14,376 nucleotides of DNA from Clostridiales bacterium UBA929 (GCA_002293625.1 DBDP01000109.1:1-14376), one strand, 5' to 3'; positions 8,061 to 14,367 are shown, numbered from the stretch's first letter. The notes: generated by a model not told the origin, from the letters alone. A program made the numbers and translations.

Positions 8061-8300
8061 ATGCGTATGACGATTCAAAAATGGGGCAATAGCCACGCGC
8101 TCCGTTTACCCAAACATATCCTCGATGAACTCAAGCTGAAAGAAAACGACCAATTGGAAGTCTCTCTGGACAACGGCGCAATTGTCATGAAGAAAACGCG
8201 GGAGCGTAAAACACTGGAAGAGCGGATGGCGGGATATACCGGCGCTTACGTCTGTTCTGAGTGGGACACCGGGGAGGCGCAAGGTCAAGAGATATGGTAG
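8061..8300 (+). CDS. mazE: MazE-like antitoxin (AbrB/MazE swapped-hairpin DNA-binding domain)
   Basis: This is a 79-residue protein. Residues 1-45 match the AbrB/MazE fold: an N-terminal strand with W-G-N-S-H-A-L-R-L-P-K, then ILDELKLKENDQLEV and a strand ending NGAIVMKK. The remaining acidic and Trp-containing tail (WDTGEAQGQEIW) is the expected flexible segment that wraps the toxin. It neutralises MazF and represses the operon. The ATG at 8061 is preceded by an AAAGGATGGAG ribosome site. Its stop overlaps the start of the toxin gene, typical of coupled toxin-antitoxin pairs. The promoter at 7991-8019 is about 40 bases upstream. Confidence 0.92.
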   Translation: MRMTIQKWGNSHALRLPKHILDELKLKENDQLEVSLDNGAIVMKKTRERKTLEERMAGYTGAYVCSEWDTGEAQGQEIW

Positions 8301-8629
8301 ACTTTCGGCAAGGCGACATTGTTTGGCTTGATTTCAACCCTCAAACAGGGCGGGAACAAGCCGGACGCCGTCCTGCGCTCATTGTCAGCAAGACGGCGTT
8401 CATTAAGTTCACAGGGCTTGCAACGCTCTGCCCCATCACAAACACGGACAACAGTTTCCCTCTTCACGTCGCAATCCCGCCGAACGGCAAAACCACCGGT
8501 TTTATCCTATGTGAACAGCAAAAGACGCTCGATATCATCGGTCGGAATGCCGTATATAAAGACACCTTGGACGATGAGACGCTTTGCACAGTACTGGACA
8601 TTCTGCAGGGGATTATTGCACACGATTGA
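8294..8629 (+). CDS. mazF: MazF-family endoribonuclease toxin
   Basis: This 111-residue PemK/MazF toxin belongs to a family that cleaves mRNA at short specific sequences and halts growth when the antitoxin decays. Family motifs are in order: GDIVWLDFNPQTGREQAGRRPALIVS (residues 7-32), the L-C-P-I-T segment, and GFILCEQQKTLD near residue 70. R26 and T49 align with the catalytic Arg and Thr of MazF (R29/T52 in E. coli). The ATG at 8294 is chosen because MVDFRQGDIVW is the usual MazF N-terminus and it overlaps the mazE stop by 7 bases. An upstream ATG at 8261 would add an unrelated 11-residue tail. Only a weak AAGG lies upstream, so coupled translation is likely. It converges on the AraC gene with a 13-base gap and no evident terminator. 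Confidence 0.93.
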   Translation: MVDFRQGDIVWLDFNPQTGREQAGRRPALIVSKTAFIKFTGLATLCPITNTDNSFPLHVAIPPNGKTTGFILCEQQKTLDIIGRNAVYKDTLDDETLCTVLDILQGIIAHD

Positions 8630-8642
8630 TATCATGCCCAAC

Positions 8643-9521
8643 CTAAACGTTCTCATCGGCAACAAACATCTGCTTCCTGACCTCAACCCATATTTCGCCC
8701 ATTTCTTGAGCGTAATCGTCAGTCCCCACAAGGTACACGACCATCTGATACTCGTTCGGGGAATATTCCGACGCGGGGAAATACTCCGAATAGATACGTC
8801 TCCATATCTCCGCTTCGGCGTGTCTTTCCGTCATGTCCCGGCTTAAAAATTTGATCCAAGTCCGCGCCGGAATCTCCTTTATTTCAAATCCTTCGGGGAT
8901 CTCCCCCTCGTCGTAGATCGTGCCCACATAGTACATTTGGGATGTTCCGTCATAGGTTGAACCGTCAGTCAGCCCGATTATTTCTTTGTTCGGCGACGTG
9001 GAGTAGTCGATCAGCGCCTCGATGGTGCCGTCCATACTGCATTGCCGCCATAACTGCGCGGGAGCGTCATAATCCTCCACTTGCCTCACTGACTTCACAA
9101 TTAGCCGAAACCCTTTCATTTCCTCGATGCTGTATGTCAGGACGCTCCCTCCCGTCAGCGATACCTTGATGGACAAAGGAGACATAGCGTTCACTTTGGC
9201 GCCTTTCGCCCGGGCGGCGGAGGGTAAAATCCCGTGAAACCGCTCAAACGCCCGTGAAAAGCTCTCCGGGGCGTCGTAACCGTACTTCATCGCGAGGTCA
9301 ATAATCTTGATGCTGCCGGATTGCAGCTCGGCGGCGGCCAGAGAAAGACGCCGGTTGCGGATATATGTCCCGAGCGTCATGCCGCTCAGCAGCAAGAATA
9401 TCCGCTGGAAATGATACGGCGATACATACGCCTTCCGCGCAACCTCCTCAAGGTCAAGATCGACCAGTATGTTGTCGTCGACGTAATAAATCGCTCTTTG
9501 TATACCTCTCGTCATATCCAT
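8643..9521 (-). CDS. AraC-family transcriptional regulator with GyrI-like effector domain
   Basis: This 292-residue regulator has an N-terminal AraC-type double helix-turn-helix (about 8-105). The first HTH is LEEVARKAYVSPYHFQRIFL and the second is around IIDLAMKYGYDAPESFSRAFERFHG, followed by the usual I-L-P-S. Residues ~125-290 look like a GyrI/Rob-type small-molecule binding domain, with the typical YYVGTIYDEGEIPEGFEIKE and PARTWIKF segments. Related proteins (Rob, BltR-like and others) activate drug-efflux or stress genes on binding amphipathic ligands. No transporter is adjacent, so its targets are unknown. The start is set by a GGAGGAG site 10 bases before the ATG whose complement is at 9519-9521. 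Confidence 0.93.
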   Translation of the reverse strand: MDMTRGIQRAIYYVDDNILVDLDLEEVARKAYVSPYHFQRIFLLLSGMTLGTYIRNRRLSLAAAELQSGSIKIIDLAMKYGYDAPESFSRAFERFHGILPSAARAKGAKVNAMSPLSIKVSLTGGSVLTYSIEEMKGFRLIVKSVRQVEDYDAPAQLWRQCSMDGTIEALIDYSTSPNKEIIGLTDGSTYDGTSQMYYVGTIYDEGEIPEGFEIKEIPARTWIKFLSRDMTERHAEAEIWRRIYSEYFPASEYSPNEYQMVVYLVGTDDYAQEMGEIWVEVRKQMFVADENV

Positions 9522-9543
9522 GCACTCTCATCTCCTCCGCTTC

Positions 9544-9597
9544 AGTATACCCCGAAGCGCCCGATTCGTCTTGACTTTTTTAGCGGAAATGTGTCAA
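9544..9597 (-). promoter_or_regulatory. Probable promoter and upstream inverted repeat of the AraC-type gene
   Basis: On the - strand a TATACT -10 box (complement of 9544-9549) lies 22 bases before the ATG. No good -35 is found at the normal distance, which would fit an activator-dependent promoter. Just upstream is an inverted repeat TTGAC-N17-GTCAA (9571-9575 and 9593-9597), a possible site for the regulator itself. Only the boxes are seen; the function is inferred. Confidence 0.35.
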
Positions 9598-9611
9598 TTG
9601 AATATGCAAAA

Positions 9612-9636
9612 CCGGCGGGATGGCAAATCCCGTCGG
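9612..9636 (-). terminator. Terminator-like hairpin downstream of the - strand three-gene cassette
   Basis: The two 10-base arms (9612-9621 and 9627-9636) pair fully apart from one G-T wobble, with a 5-base loop. Read on the - strand the stem is followed by TTTTGC, a short and imperfect U-tract. It lies about 115 bases beyond the stop at 9752 and just before the AraC promoter region. It may end the cassette's transcript; the weak tail keeps confidence low. Confidence 0.4.
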
Positions 9637-9673
9637 CTTAGTTGCTTGGGAGTGGGCAATCGAGTTTACCGCT

Positions 9674-9744
9674 GTAGGGCGGGCTTCCCCGTCCGCCCGC
9701 GAAATTATGGAAGGATTGCGGGAACCTAGGACGGTCGCCCCTAC
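9674..9744. repeat. MITE-like 71-base element bounded by inverted GTAGGG-C-G / CGCCCCTAC ends
   Basis: The non-coding stretch 9598-9751 carries GTAGGGCGGGC at 9674 and, in inverse orientation, GACGGTCGCCCCTAC ending at 9744. Both ends read GTAGGG-then-CG from outside and contain GTCC inside. The left end also folds as GGGCGG...CCGCCC. A related motif (GTAGGGG...GTCCG) recurs at 10580-10607. This looks like a dispersed non-autonomous repeat. Short open frames across it are not credible genes. Confidence 0.45.
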
Positions 9745-9751
9745 CTGTTTT

Positions 9752-10540
9752 TTATGTTTGATAATCCAGCGTTTCCTCGGCATTCCACAGCTTCGCGATG
9801 CCGAACAGCTCGCCCCGTTCCTCCATCCGCAGTGCTTTCTCGATGATCTCGCGCTGACAGGTGAAAATCGGCTCGTGACGGGTGCCGGCATACGATTCCC
9901 AGTTCTCGGCGATCCAATAGCCGGTATTCAACGAGATGTTTTCCAGTACCCTTCGTATCAATGCGTAGCTGCACCCGCGTAGTGACTCCAGCAAAACGCC
10001 GTCGGGAATACCGCGCAGAATGGCTTGGAGGGATCGGCTCTCTAGGTTAAAGAAGACCGTCTCGAACGGCGCGCATTCCGCCAGCGCGCGCTGCTCCTGA
10101 ATCCCTTCCAAGAAAAGCGAAAACGCGGCTTTCGCGCTTTTGCCGGAAAAAAGTTCCTCAATCAGCCGGTCGGCGGTATCTTCGCCGAGCATGGCGCTCA
10201 TTCGCAGCACGGTCAGGCGCGGGGTATCTCTCTGCTGCAGCGAAAGAGTCCCCTCGGCGATTAGCAGACGGCTCAACAATGCCGCGCCGCTGTACTTGCC
10301 TGACAGAATCATCCCTTCCAAGACACTTCGAACGGTTTGCGCCGGAACGTCGTCAATCACCATTCCGACGGCGGTGTAAAAGAAGAAATCTTCCTCCAGC
10401 TCCATCTCCAAATCCAGCGCCAAAAGCCCTTTTAGGCGCGCGATTTTACCAAGATCCACAAACCGGTAAATCAACGGTTTGCATGCCTCTTTATCTGAAT
10501 TGGAGAAATTTGGTCTGAGTCGGGCGTACAGTTCCAGCAT
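9752..10540 (-). CDS. Soluble MotA cytoplasmic-domain / FliG C-terminal-domain chimera
   Basis: This 262-residue protein has no membrane helix. Residues ~25-118 resemble the cytoplasmic portion of MotA: ARLKGLLALDLEMELEEDF matches the R-x-x-G-x-x-A-L-E helix, followed by a VIDD-x-x-x-x-x-VRSVLE segment. It then runs directly into a MotA-like tail (LIAEGTLSLQQRDTPRL). The MotA transmembrane helices are simply missing. Residues ~158-247 align without gaps to the FliG C-terminal torque domain: SLRGCSYALIRRVLENIS, then a Q-R-E-I-I-E segment ending RMEERGEL. The FliG N-terminal and middle domains are absent. In flagellar motors these two pieces touch each other across the stator-rotor interface. 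The start at 10540 has GGGAG 10 bases upstream; an ATG at 10564 would add 8 residues. It is the last gene of a cassette with fapA. Function is unknown. Confidence 0.75.
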   Translation of the reverse strand: MLELYARLRPNFSNSDKEACKPLIYRFVDLGKIARLKGLLALDLEMELEEDFFFYTAVGMVIDDVPAQTVRSVLEGMILSGKYSGAALLSRLLIAEGTLSLQQRDTPRLTVLRMSAMLGEDTADRLIEELFSGKSAKAAFSLFLEGIQEQRALAECAPFETVFFNLESRSLQAILRGIPDGVLLESLRGCSYALIRRVLENISLNTGYWIAENWESYAGTRHEPIFTCQREIIEKALRMEERGELFGIAKLWNAEETLDYQT

Positions 10541-10579
10541 AATTGTGTTACTCCCGTAAAGCATTTACTTCCATAGATA

Positions 10580-10607
10580 CCACGGACGCGCAATGCGCAC
10601 CCCTACA
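10580..10607 (-). repeat. Short dispersed-repeat fragment between fapA and the MotA/FliG-like gene
   Basis: On the - strand TGTAGGGG is followed by a GCGC-ATT-GCGC palindrome (10588-10598) and GTCCG. The opening TGTAGGG and the closing GTCCG match the left end of the element at 9674-9744 with a different hairpin between them. It occupies most of the 46-70 base intercistronic gap. Confidence 0.35.
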
Positions 10608-10610
10608 ATA

Positions 10611-12032
10611 TTACCGCAGCGGTCCCATTTGGATGCCCTCTTCGTTCCGGGCAAAGACGCAGTGATCGTATTTGCTTTCGATATGAAACACATCCGAACC
10701 AATCACGATGCGGACGCCGGGGTACGCAGTCCCCGAAATATTTACGGTTCCGTGCCCAACAGAAGCAAGCGTCGCCTGGATATTTTGCAGCTCATCCTCC
10801 AACTCCAGCGCCGTCTGCGCAAGCATTTGATAAGAGTTGATTGCGCGCTGGAGCGATTCCTGCTTATCGGGGGTGAGGCGGTTTGCTTTTTTAAGTTCAC
10901 CCAGCAGATTGATTAAGCGGAGCAGCGACATTGAATCCCGCTTGTTCGCTTCCAATTCTTTCTGGATTTCACGGCTGCGGTTCAACGCGTTGGGGTCGGT
11001 GCCGACCTCCAGCGTGGTGGGGACATATGTATTCCGGCTCCCCGCCATCGCGGCGGTGATATGTTTCATAGCGGACACATGCCCGCCGATGATGGTACCC
11101 TTACCGAGCAGCGTAACACCGCCGCCGCACCGTACCGTCGAGTGCAGAATATAGGAGGACTCCACGTCTCCCGCCGCGTGTACCGTGCCGGATTGTATGT
11201 ATTTGGTTTTCAAGTATCCGCCCGCTTTCACCATCCCTTTACCCGAACCGTTGATGCCCCCCTTAAGGGTGATGTTGCCGTCCGAGAGAATCTGCGCGCT
11301 TTCCACCGAGCCGTTGATCGTCACATTGCCGGTAGCTTGAACGGTAAAGCCGGTCAAGACACTCCCTTCTACGACCACATTGCCGACAAAGTTGATGTTG
11401 CCGGTGGCGTTGCAAACGTCCCCTCTCACGGTAAACGTATTCAGGACTTGGATCTTGCGGTTGACCATATCGGCCTGACCGTCGCAGGCGGCCAAAAGCT
11501 GTAATTTATCCGGGGAAACCGTTGTCCCCTTTCCGGCCGGAAGAGGCACATCTTTTCCCGGTCTCGCGGGAATGGGATGCCCGTAGACGTTGGTTCCGGG
11601 TGTTCCGGTCGTGGGCGGCGTTTTGGTGCATAAAAGCTGTCCTGCCCGGACGGAGTGGACAATCCCCAAATCCTTAAAGTCAACGGAACCGTCCGCCAGT
11701 TCTTTGGGACGGAGATTGGTATCGGTGCGAATCATCTGGTTGATAACGGCGGCATCGCCGTGTATGGCGGGTGTCCCTCCGGCGATTTTAACAGGGATGC
11801 TATATGTGCCGGATTGCACGGCATGATTTATCGCCGCGTAATCAACGCCATATACAATCCCTTTTTGCGCCAGCGCAGCCATCACCATTTCCTCGGACAG
11901 CGGCTGTCCGTCTCTTTCCGGCGCGGTTGCGGTCATTTCGGCGGTTAAGCCATCCGGAGTTACAGTAACGGATACGGCAGCGTCCACAGGCAGCAGTTCA
12001 TCCAGGGAGATACTTTTGGTGTTTTCGTCCAC
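10611..12032 (-). CDS. fapA: FapA (DUF342) family protein
   Basis: This 473-residue protein matches the FapA/DUF342 pattern. An N-terminal domain ends with GQLLCTKTPPTTGTPGTNVYG (about 131-151). A glycine/valine-rich right-handed beta-helix follows (about 195-330), with repeats such as TGNINFVGNVVVEGSV and ATGNVTINGSVESAQILSDG. A coiled-coil helical segment (about 350-420) precedes a short C-terminal beta end. FapA of Vibrio affects polar flagellar assembly; in Firmicutes the role is unknown. GTG at 12032 is chosen because an AAAGGAGA site sits 7 bases before it and the protein then begins MDENTKSISL. A longer in-frame reading to 12215 would overlap the upstream gene and adds non-FapA sequence. 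The gap from the upstream gene is 29 bases; the MotA/FliG-like gene follows. Confidence 0.9.
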   Translation of the reverse strand: MDENTKSISLDELLPVDAAVSVTVTPDGLTAEMTATAPERDGQPLSEEMVMAALAQKGIVYGVDYAAINHAVQSGTYSIPVKIAGGTPAIHGDAAVINQMIRTDTNLRPKELADGSVDFKDLGIVHSVRAGQLLCTKTPPTTGTPGTNVYGHPIPARPGKDVPLPAGKGTTVSPDKLQLLAACDGQADMVNRKIQVLNTFTVRGDVCNATGNINFVGNVVVEGSVLTGFTVQATGNVTINGSVESAQILSDGNITLKGGINGSGKGMVKAGGYLKTKYIQSGTVHAAGDVESSYILHSTVRCGGGVTLLGKGTIIGGHVSAMKHITAAMAGSRNTYVPTTLEVGTDPNALNRSREIQKELEANKRDSMSLLRLINLLGELKKANRLTPDKQESLQRAINSYQMLAQTALELEDELQNIQATLASVGHGTVNISGTAYPGVRIVIGSDVFHIESKYDHCVFARNEEGIQMGPLR

Positions 12033-12061
12033 GCCGACGTCTCCTTTCAATCGTATGTTGG

Positions 12062-12523
12062 CTACCGCCTGATGAGAAGCGCTACGGAAATCGCGGCGGA
12101 TAGAGCTGCGACTACAAGCAGGTTGATGGTTCCTACAGAATTCAAACCCAGCTTTTTTATCATGCGGATAACGACTCCACCGGCGCATACCACGCAATTC
12201 GCGAACAGGTAGCACATCGCGGCGAATAAAAGTTGCGTATCCCAGACCCTTGCCGTCGGGGTGCTGAGCAGGGCATTAAAAAATGAGCTGTTCGGCGGAG
12301 TTGACTGAAGGATGGTAACCATCGCAATCACAAAGATAACCCACGCCAAAAGGGGAAATATATTTGCCAGCGTAACCGGTGGCTTTGTTCTCAGCGTAGC
12401 TATCGGCTTTTCGTCGTCGTTGACCATTTCGTCTGGAATGTGCAGAGAGCGGAGGAATTGATCAATATCGTCCATTTCTTCGCTTTGCTCGTTTTGCTCG
12501 TTGTCTCCCAGTTCGTCCGTCAT
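12062..12523 (-). CDS. Small acidic three-helix membrane protein, unknown function
   Basis: This 153-residue protein is not recognised as a named family. Residues 1-40 are strongly acidic (multiple D/E with Q/N) and presumably cytoplasmic. Hydrophobic helices lie near 51-73 (LANIFPLLAWVIFVIAMVTI), 96-120 and 131-151, ending in a basic I-R-R tail. ATG at 12523 is preferred: a GGAGGGG site lies 9 bases upstream, and the predicted transcription start (about 12537) lies downstream of the alternative ATG at 12541. It is the first gene of the cassette and is followed 29 bases later by fapA. It could be the membrane partner of the soluble FapA and MotA/FliG-like proteins, but it does not resemble MotA or MotB. 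Confidence 0.8.
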   Translation of the reverse strand: MTDELGDNEQNEQSEEMDDIDQFLRSLHIPDEMVNDDEKPIATLRTKPPVTLANIFPLLAWVIFVIAMVTILQSTPPNSSFFNALLSTPTARVWDTQLLFAAMCYLFANCVVCAGGVVIRMIKKLGLNSVGTINLLVVAALSAAISVALLIRR

Positions 12524-12543
12524 CGTACACCACCCCTCCATAT

Positions 12544-12572
12544 ATTATACCAAATTGATGCAGCTTTGTAAA
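12544..12572 (-). promoter_or_regulatory. Extended -10 promoter of the membrane protein-fapA-MotA/FliG cassette
   Basis: On the - strand TTTACA (complement of 12567-12572) is followed after exactly 17 bases by TATAAT (complement of 12544-12549). A TGG immediately before the -10 forms the extended TGn motif. Predicted initiation falls near 12537, only about 14 bases before the ATG and inside the GGAGGGG ribosome site, so the leader is very short. Confidence 0.75.
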
Positions 12573-12606
12573 GCACCTTATATAGCGTTTTTCTGCGCAA
12601 ATCGTG

Positions 12607-12834
12607 TCAATTTTTACGCAAGGAACCCGCCCGCCGCCGAGGCGTCACACTGTCATCTCCACCTATCACGGTGTGCCGGAAGGACAGCGTCTCGCCGCCC
12701 GCTGTTTGCGCGGTACCCGTCAGCAGCTTCACGTCGCCCAGTGTGCCGCCGTGGAGCTGCTCGGTTTGCGCTTCGGCACCGTTTATCGGTTTGCGCAGCA
12801 TTTTTGTTAATGCGATCAGCAGTTTCTCACTCAC
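12607..12834 (-). pseudogene. 5' remnant of a phosphotransferase (aminoglycoside-phosphotransferase-like) gene
   Basis: A GTG at 12834-12832 overlaps the rsgA stop (GTGA) and opens a 75-residue frame. Residues 2-~56 look like the N-terminus of a clostridial phosphotransferase/kinase-fold family: SEKLLIALTKMLRKPINGAE, then TEQLHGGTLGDVKLLTGTA (a glycine-rich nucleotide-binding loop) and GGETLSFRHTV. After HTV the similarity stops. In the family a K-T-Q-K-K-W-type strand and the rest of a ~300-residue enzyme would follow, but here ~19 unrelated residues lead to a stop beside the next promoter. The catalytic loop is absent, so no activity is expected. The family call is from memory of the motif and is moderate. 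Confidence 0.6.
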
Positions 12835-13859
12835 TTCCTGATCTCCCCCCTCTTCTTTGATTGCTTGCTCCACATGGCGATGGCTTTGTTCCGCGCTGAC
12901 TTCTCGCGAATCGCCGCGGCTTTGTCCTCGGCGAACCGCGCTTCTCGCTTGAGCTTCACATACGCGTCCCAGCGTTCCCGCGTTAAATCGCCTCGTTCGA
13001 TCGCGGCGCGGACGGCGCAGCCGGGTTCGTTTTGGTGTTTGCAGTCGGAGAAGCGGCAAACCAGACCCTCCACGTCGGCGAACACTTCTGATATCGCCCC
13101 GAAGGGGCTTGCGTCGCTTTCGTGCGACGCGGCAGGCGTTTGCACAACGGAGATCCCAAGCTCCCGCATTCCCGGCGTGTCTATGATATACGCTCCGCCC
13201 GGCAGGCGCACCATTTGCCTGTGGGTGGTGGTGTGGCGTCCCCGCGCGTCGTCCTCGCGGATCGCGCTGACCTCCATTACCGTCTCTCCCGCCAGAGCGT
13301 TCAGTAAACTCGATTTCCCCACGCCGGACGAACCGAGGAAAACGCTGACCGATTCGGGCTGCGTATATTTCTCCAGCGCGGCGAGACCGGCTCCCGTTTT
13401 CGCGCTGATGACGGCGATGTCTACGCCGAGCGAGACGCTTTCCGCCTCCCGCACATACGGCGACGGATCATCCGTCAAATCCGCTTTTGTCAGCACGACC
13501 ACCGGTATGCCGCCGCTCTGCCACGCCAGCGTGAGGTAACGCTCCAGACGCCGGACATTGAAATTCTGGTTGAGCGATTGCAGTATAAACACGGTGTCGA
13601 AATTCGCGGCGACGGCTTGCTCGCGCCGGATTCTGGGATTGGGATCCATCCGCGCGAAGTAGCTTTTGCGCGGTAGGGTTTTGACGATGACGCTGTCGCC
13701 CGAAGGGTTGCGCTGGATTATCACATTATCGCCGACGGTGGGGTATGGTTCCTCGCCATTGATATAGACGCTTGTTTTGAGCTTTCCAAATAGCCTTTCG
13801 CCGTCAAGGAGCAGCTCGTAGCGCTCCTTATGCACGGCGGAGATTCTTGTTTCTGTCAT
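12831..13859 (-). CDS. rsgA: Ribosome small subunit-dependent GTPase RsgA
   Basis: This 342-residue circularly permuted GTPase matures the 30S subunit. An N-terminal OB-fold (about 1-75) precedes the GTPase motifs in permuted order: G4 TKAD at 124-127, then G1 GSSGVGKSS at 176-184 and G3 DTPG at 227-230. A C-terminal zinc site follows, with C268, C273, H275 and C281 (CRFSDCKHQNEPGC). A basic Lys/Arg-rich tail ends the protein. The start at 13859 has an AGAAAGGAAAG site upstream and gives MTETRIS; a further upstream ATG at 13901 would overlap the preceding gene's region and lacks support. Between DTPGMRELG and the zinc motif there are ~11 more residues than usual (about 241-255), encoded by two palindromes. 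The upstream RNHCP gene ends 31 bases before it. Confidence 0.96.
   Translation of the reverse strand: MTETRISAVHKERYELLLDGERLFGKLKTSVYINGEEPYPTVGDNVIIQRNPSGDSVIVKTLPRKSYFARMDPNPRIRREQAVAANFDTVFILQSLNQNFNVRRLERYLTLAWQSGGIPVVVLTKADLTDDPSPYVREAESVSLGVDIAVISAKTGAGLAALEKYTQPESVSVFLGSSGVGKSSLLNALAGETVMEVSAIREDDARGRHTTTHRQMVRLPGGAYIIDTPGMRELGISVVQTPAASHESDASPFGAISEVFADVEGLVCRFSDCKHQNEPGCAVRAAIERGDLTRERWDAYVKLKREARFAEDKAAAIREKSARNKAIAMWSKQSKKRGEIRK
13095..13139 (-). repeat. In-frame palindromic insert inside rsgA
   Basis: Two perfect hairpins sit side by side within the coding sequence: GCCCC-GAA-GGGGC (13096-13108) and GCGTCGC-N6-GCGACGC (13111-13130). They encode TPAASHESDASPFGA, a stretch of small and acidic residues that falls where RsgA relatives have a shorter loop. 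The frame is kept. Confidence 0.5.
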
Positions 13860-13890
13860 ACAACTTTCCTTTCTGGTTATAGCACTTCGT

Positions 13891-14238
13891 TTATAAAACA
13901 ATCCGTCCCAAAGGGAACGGCGGCATCGCGAGCGGTTTGACGGCGATGGACATTAACAGGGTTGGGTTGTCGTCGGCCGCGATACGGTTAGAACTCAGCG
14001 CGCCGCATATGCGGCAGCGGTGTATGATCGCCCACTCGCCGTCTTTACGCACCCATACGCCGATGGCATCCATCGTGCCGCGGCAATCGGAGGCGCGGTC
14101 GCCTGGTTCTATGTCTAAGTGGACGCTCGTGAGACACTGCGGGCAGTGGTTTCGGTGCCGTGTCCCGCCTCCGTCCGGCGCAACCTGCAACCCGCAGACA
14201 CGGCAGGTGAAAACGGTGTTTATCGTTTGACGCTTCAA
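13891..14238 (-). CDS. RNHCP-domain zinc-ribbon protein
   Basis: This 115-residue protein contains the name-giving motif of the RNHCP family (HRNHCPQC, about residues 28-35). It is preceded by FTCRVCG (C12, C15) and followed by S-V-H-L-D-I-E-P-G-D-R-A-S-D-C. A second Cys pair is HRCRICGALSSNRIAADDN in the C-terminal half. The four CxxC-like pairs suggest two zinc ribbons. The family is of unknown function; a nucleic-acid or ribosome link is only a guess from its position before rsgA. The start is a TTG at 14238 with AAAAGGAG 8 bases upstream, giving MKRQTINTVFTC. No ATG would include the first CxxC with a ribosome site. Confidence 0.85.
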   Translation of the reverse strand: MKRQTINTVFTCRVCGLQVAPDGGGTRHRNHCPQCLTSVHLDIEPGDRASDCRGTMDAIGVWVRKDGEWAIIHRCRICGALSSNRIAADDNPTLLMSIAVKPLAMPPFPLGRIVL

Positions 14239-14276
14239 TGGAATGTCTCCTTTTAAGGTGATTTTTTTGTCACTCT

Positions 14277-14367
14277 AAAAACTCCCCGCTCCGGCTCGCG
14301 ACACTGCGCCAAAGGCGCCTGCTCGCAAGCGCTGCACTCGTTCGCCTTCGGCGAACACGGAGTTTTA
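14277..14367. repeat. REP-like cluster of stem-loops at the right edge
   Basis: An outer inverted repeat AAAACTCC (14278-14285) / GGAGTTTT (14359-14366) encloses two inner hairpins. These are GCGCC-AAA-GGCGC (14306-14318), with flanking partly paired GCTCGCGA / TCGCAAGC arms, and GTTCGCC-TTC-GGCGAAC (14340-14356). No gene lies here. It may be a dispersed palindromic unit, or a terminator of a gene beyond the edge. Confidence 0.4.

Noticed and set aside
8261..8293. Earlier ATG for mazF
   Set aside because: It adds 11 residues (MGHRGGARSRD) foreign to MazF; the ATG at 8294 gives the normal MVDFRQGDIVW start and usual overlap with mazE.
9580..9982. ORFs on both strands across the repeat region (e.g. 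9620-9982 +)
   Set aside because: They read through the hairpin and MITE-like repeat into antisense of the MotA/FliG-like gene; no protein-family features.
12033..12215. Upstream extension of the FapA reading frame (534-residue version)
   Set aside because: It overlaps most of the C-terminal half of the membrane protein gene, encodes Arg/Ser-rich sequence unlike FapA, and a strong AAAGGAGA-GTG start exists at 12032.
12835..13059. Antisense-frame ORF 12607-13059 as a 150-residue protein
   Set aside because: The part beyond 12834 is an out-of-frame reading of rsgA; only the segment from the GTG at 12834 has protein-family character.
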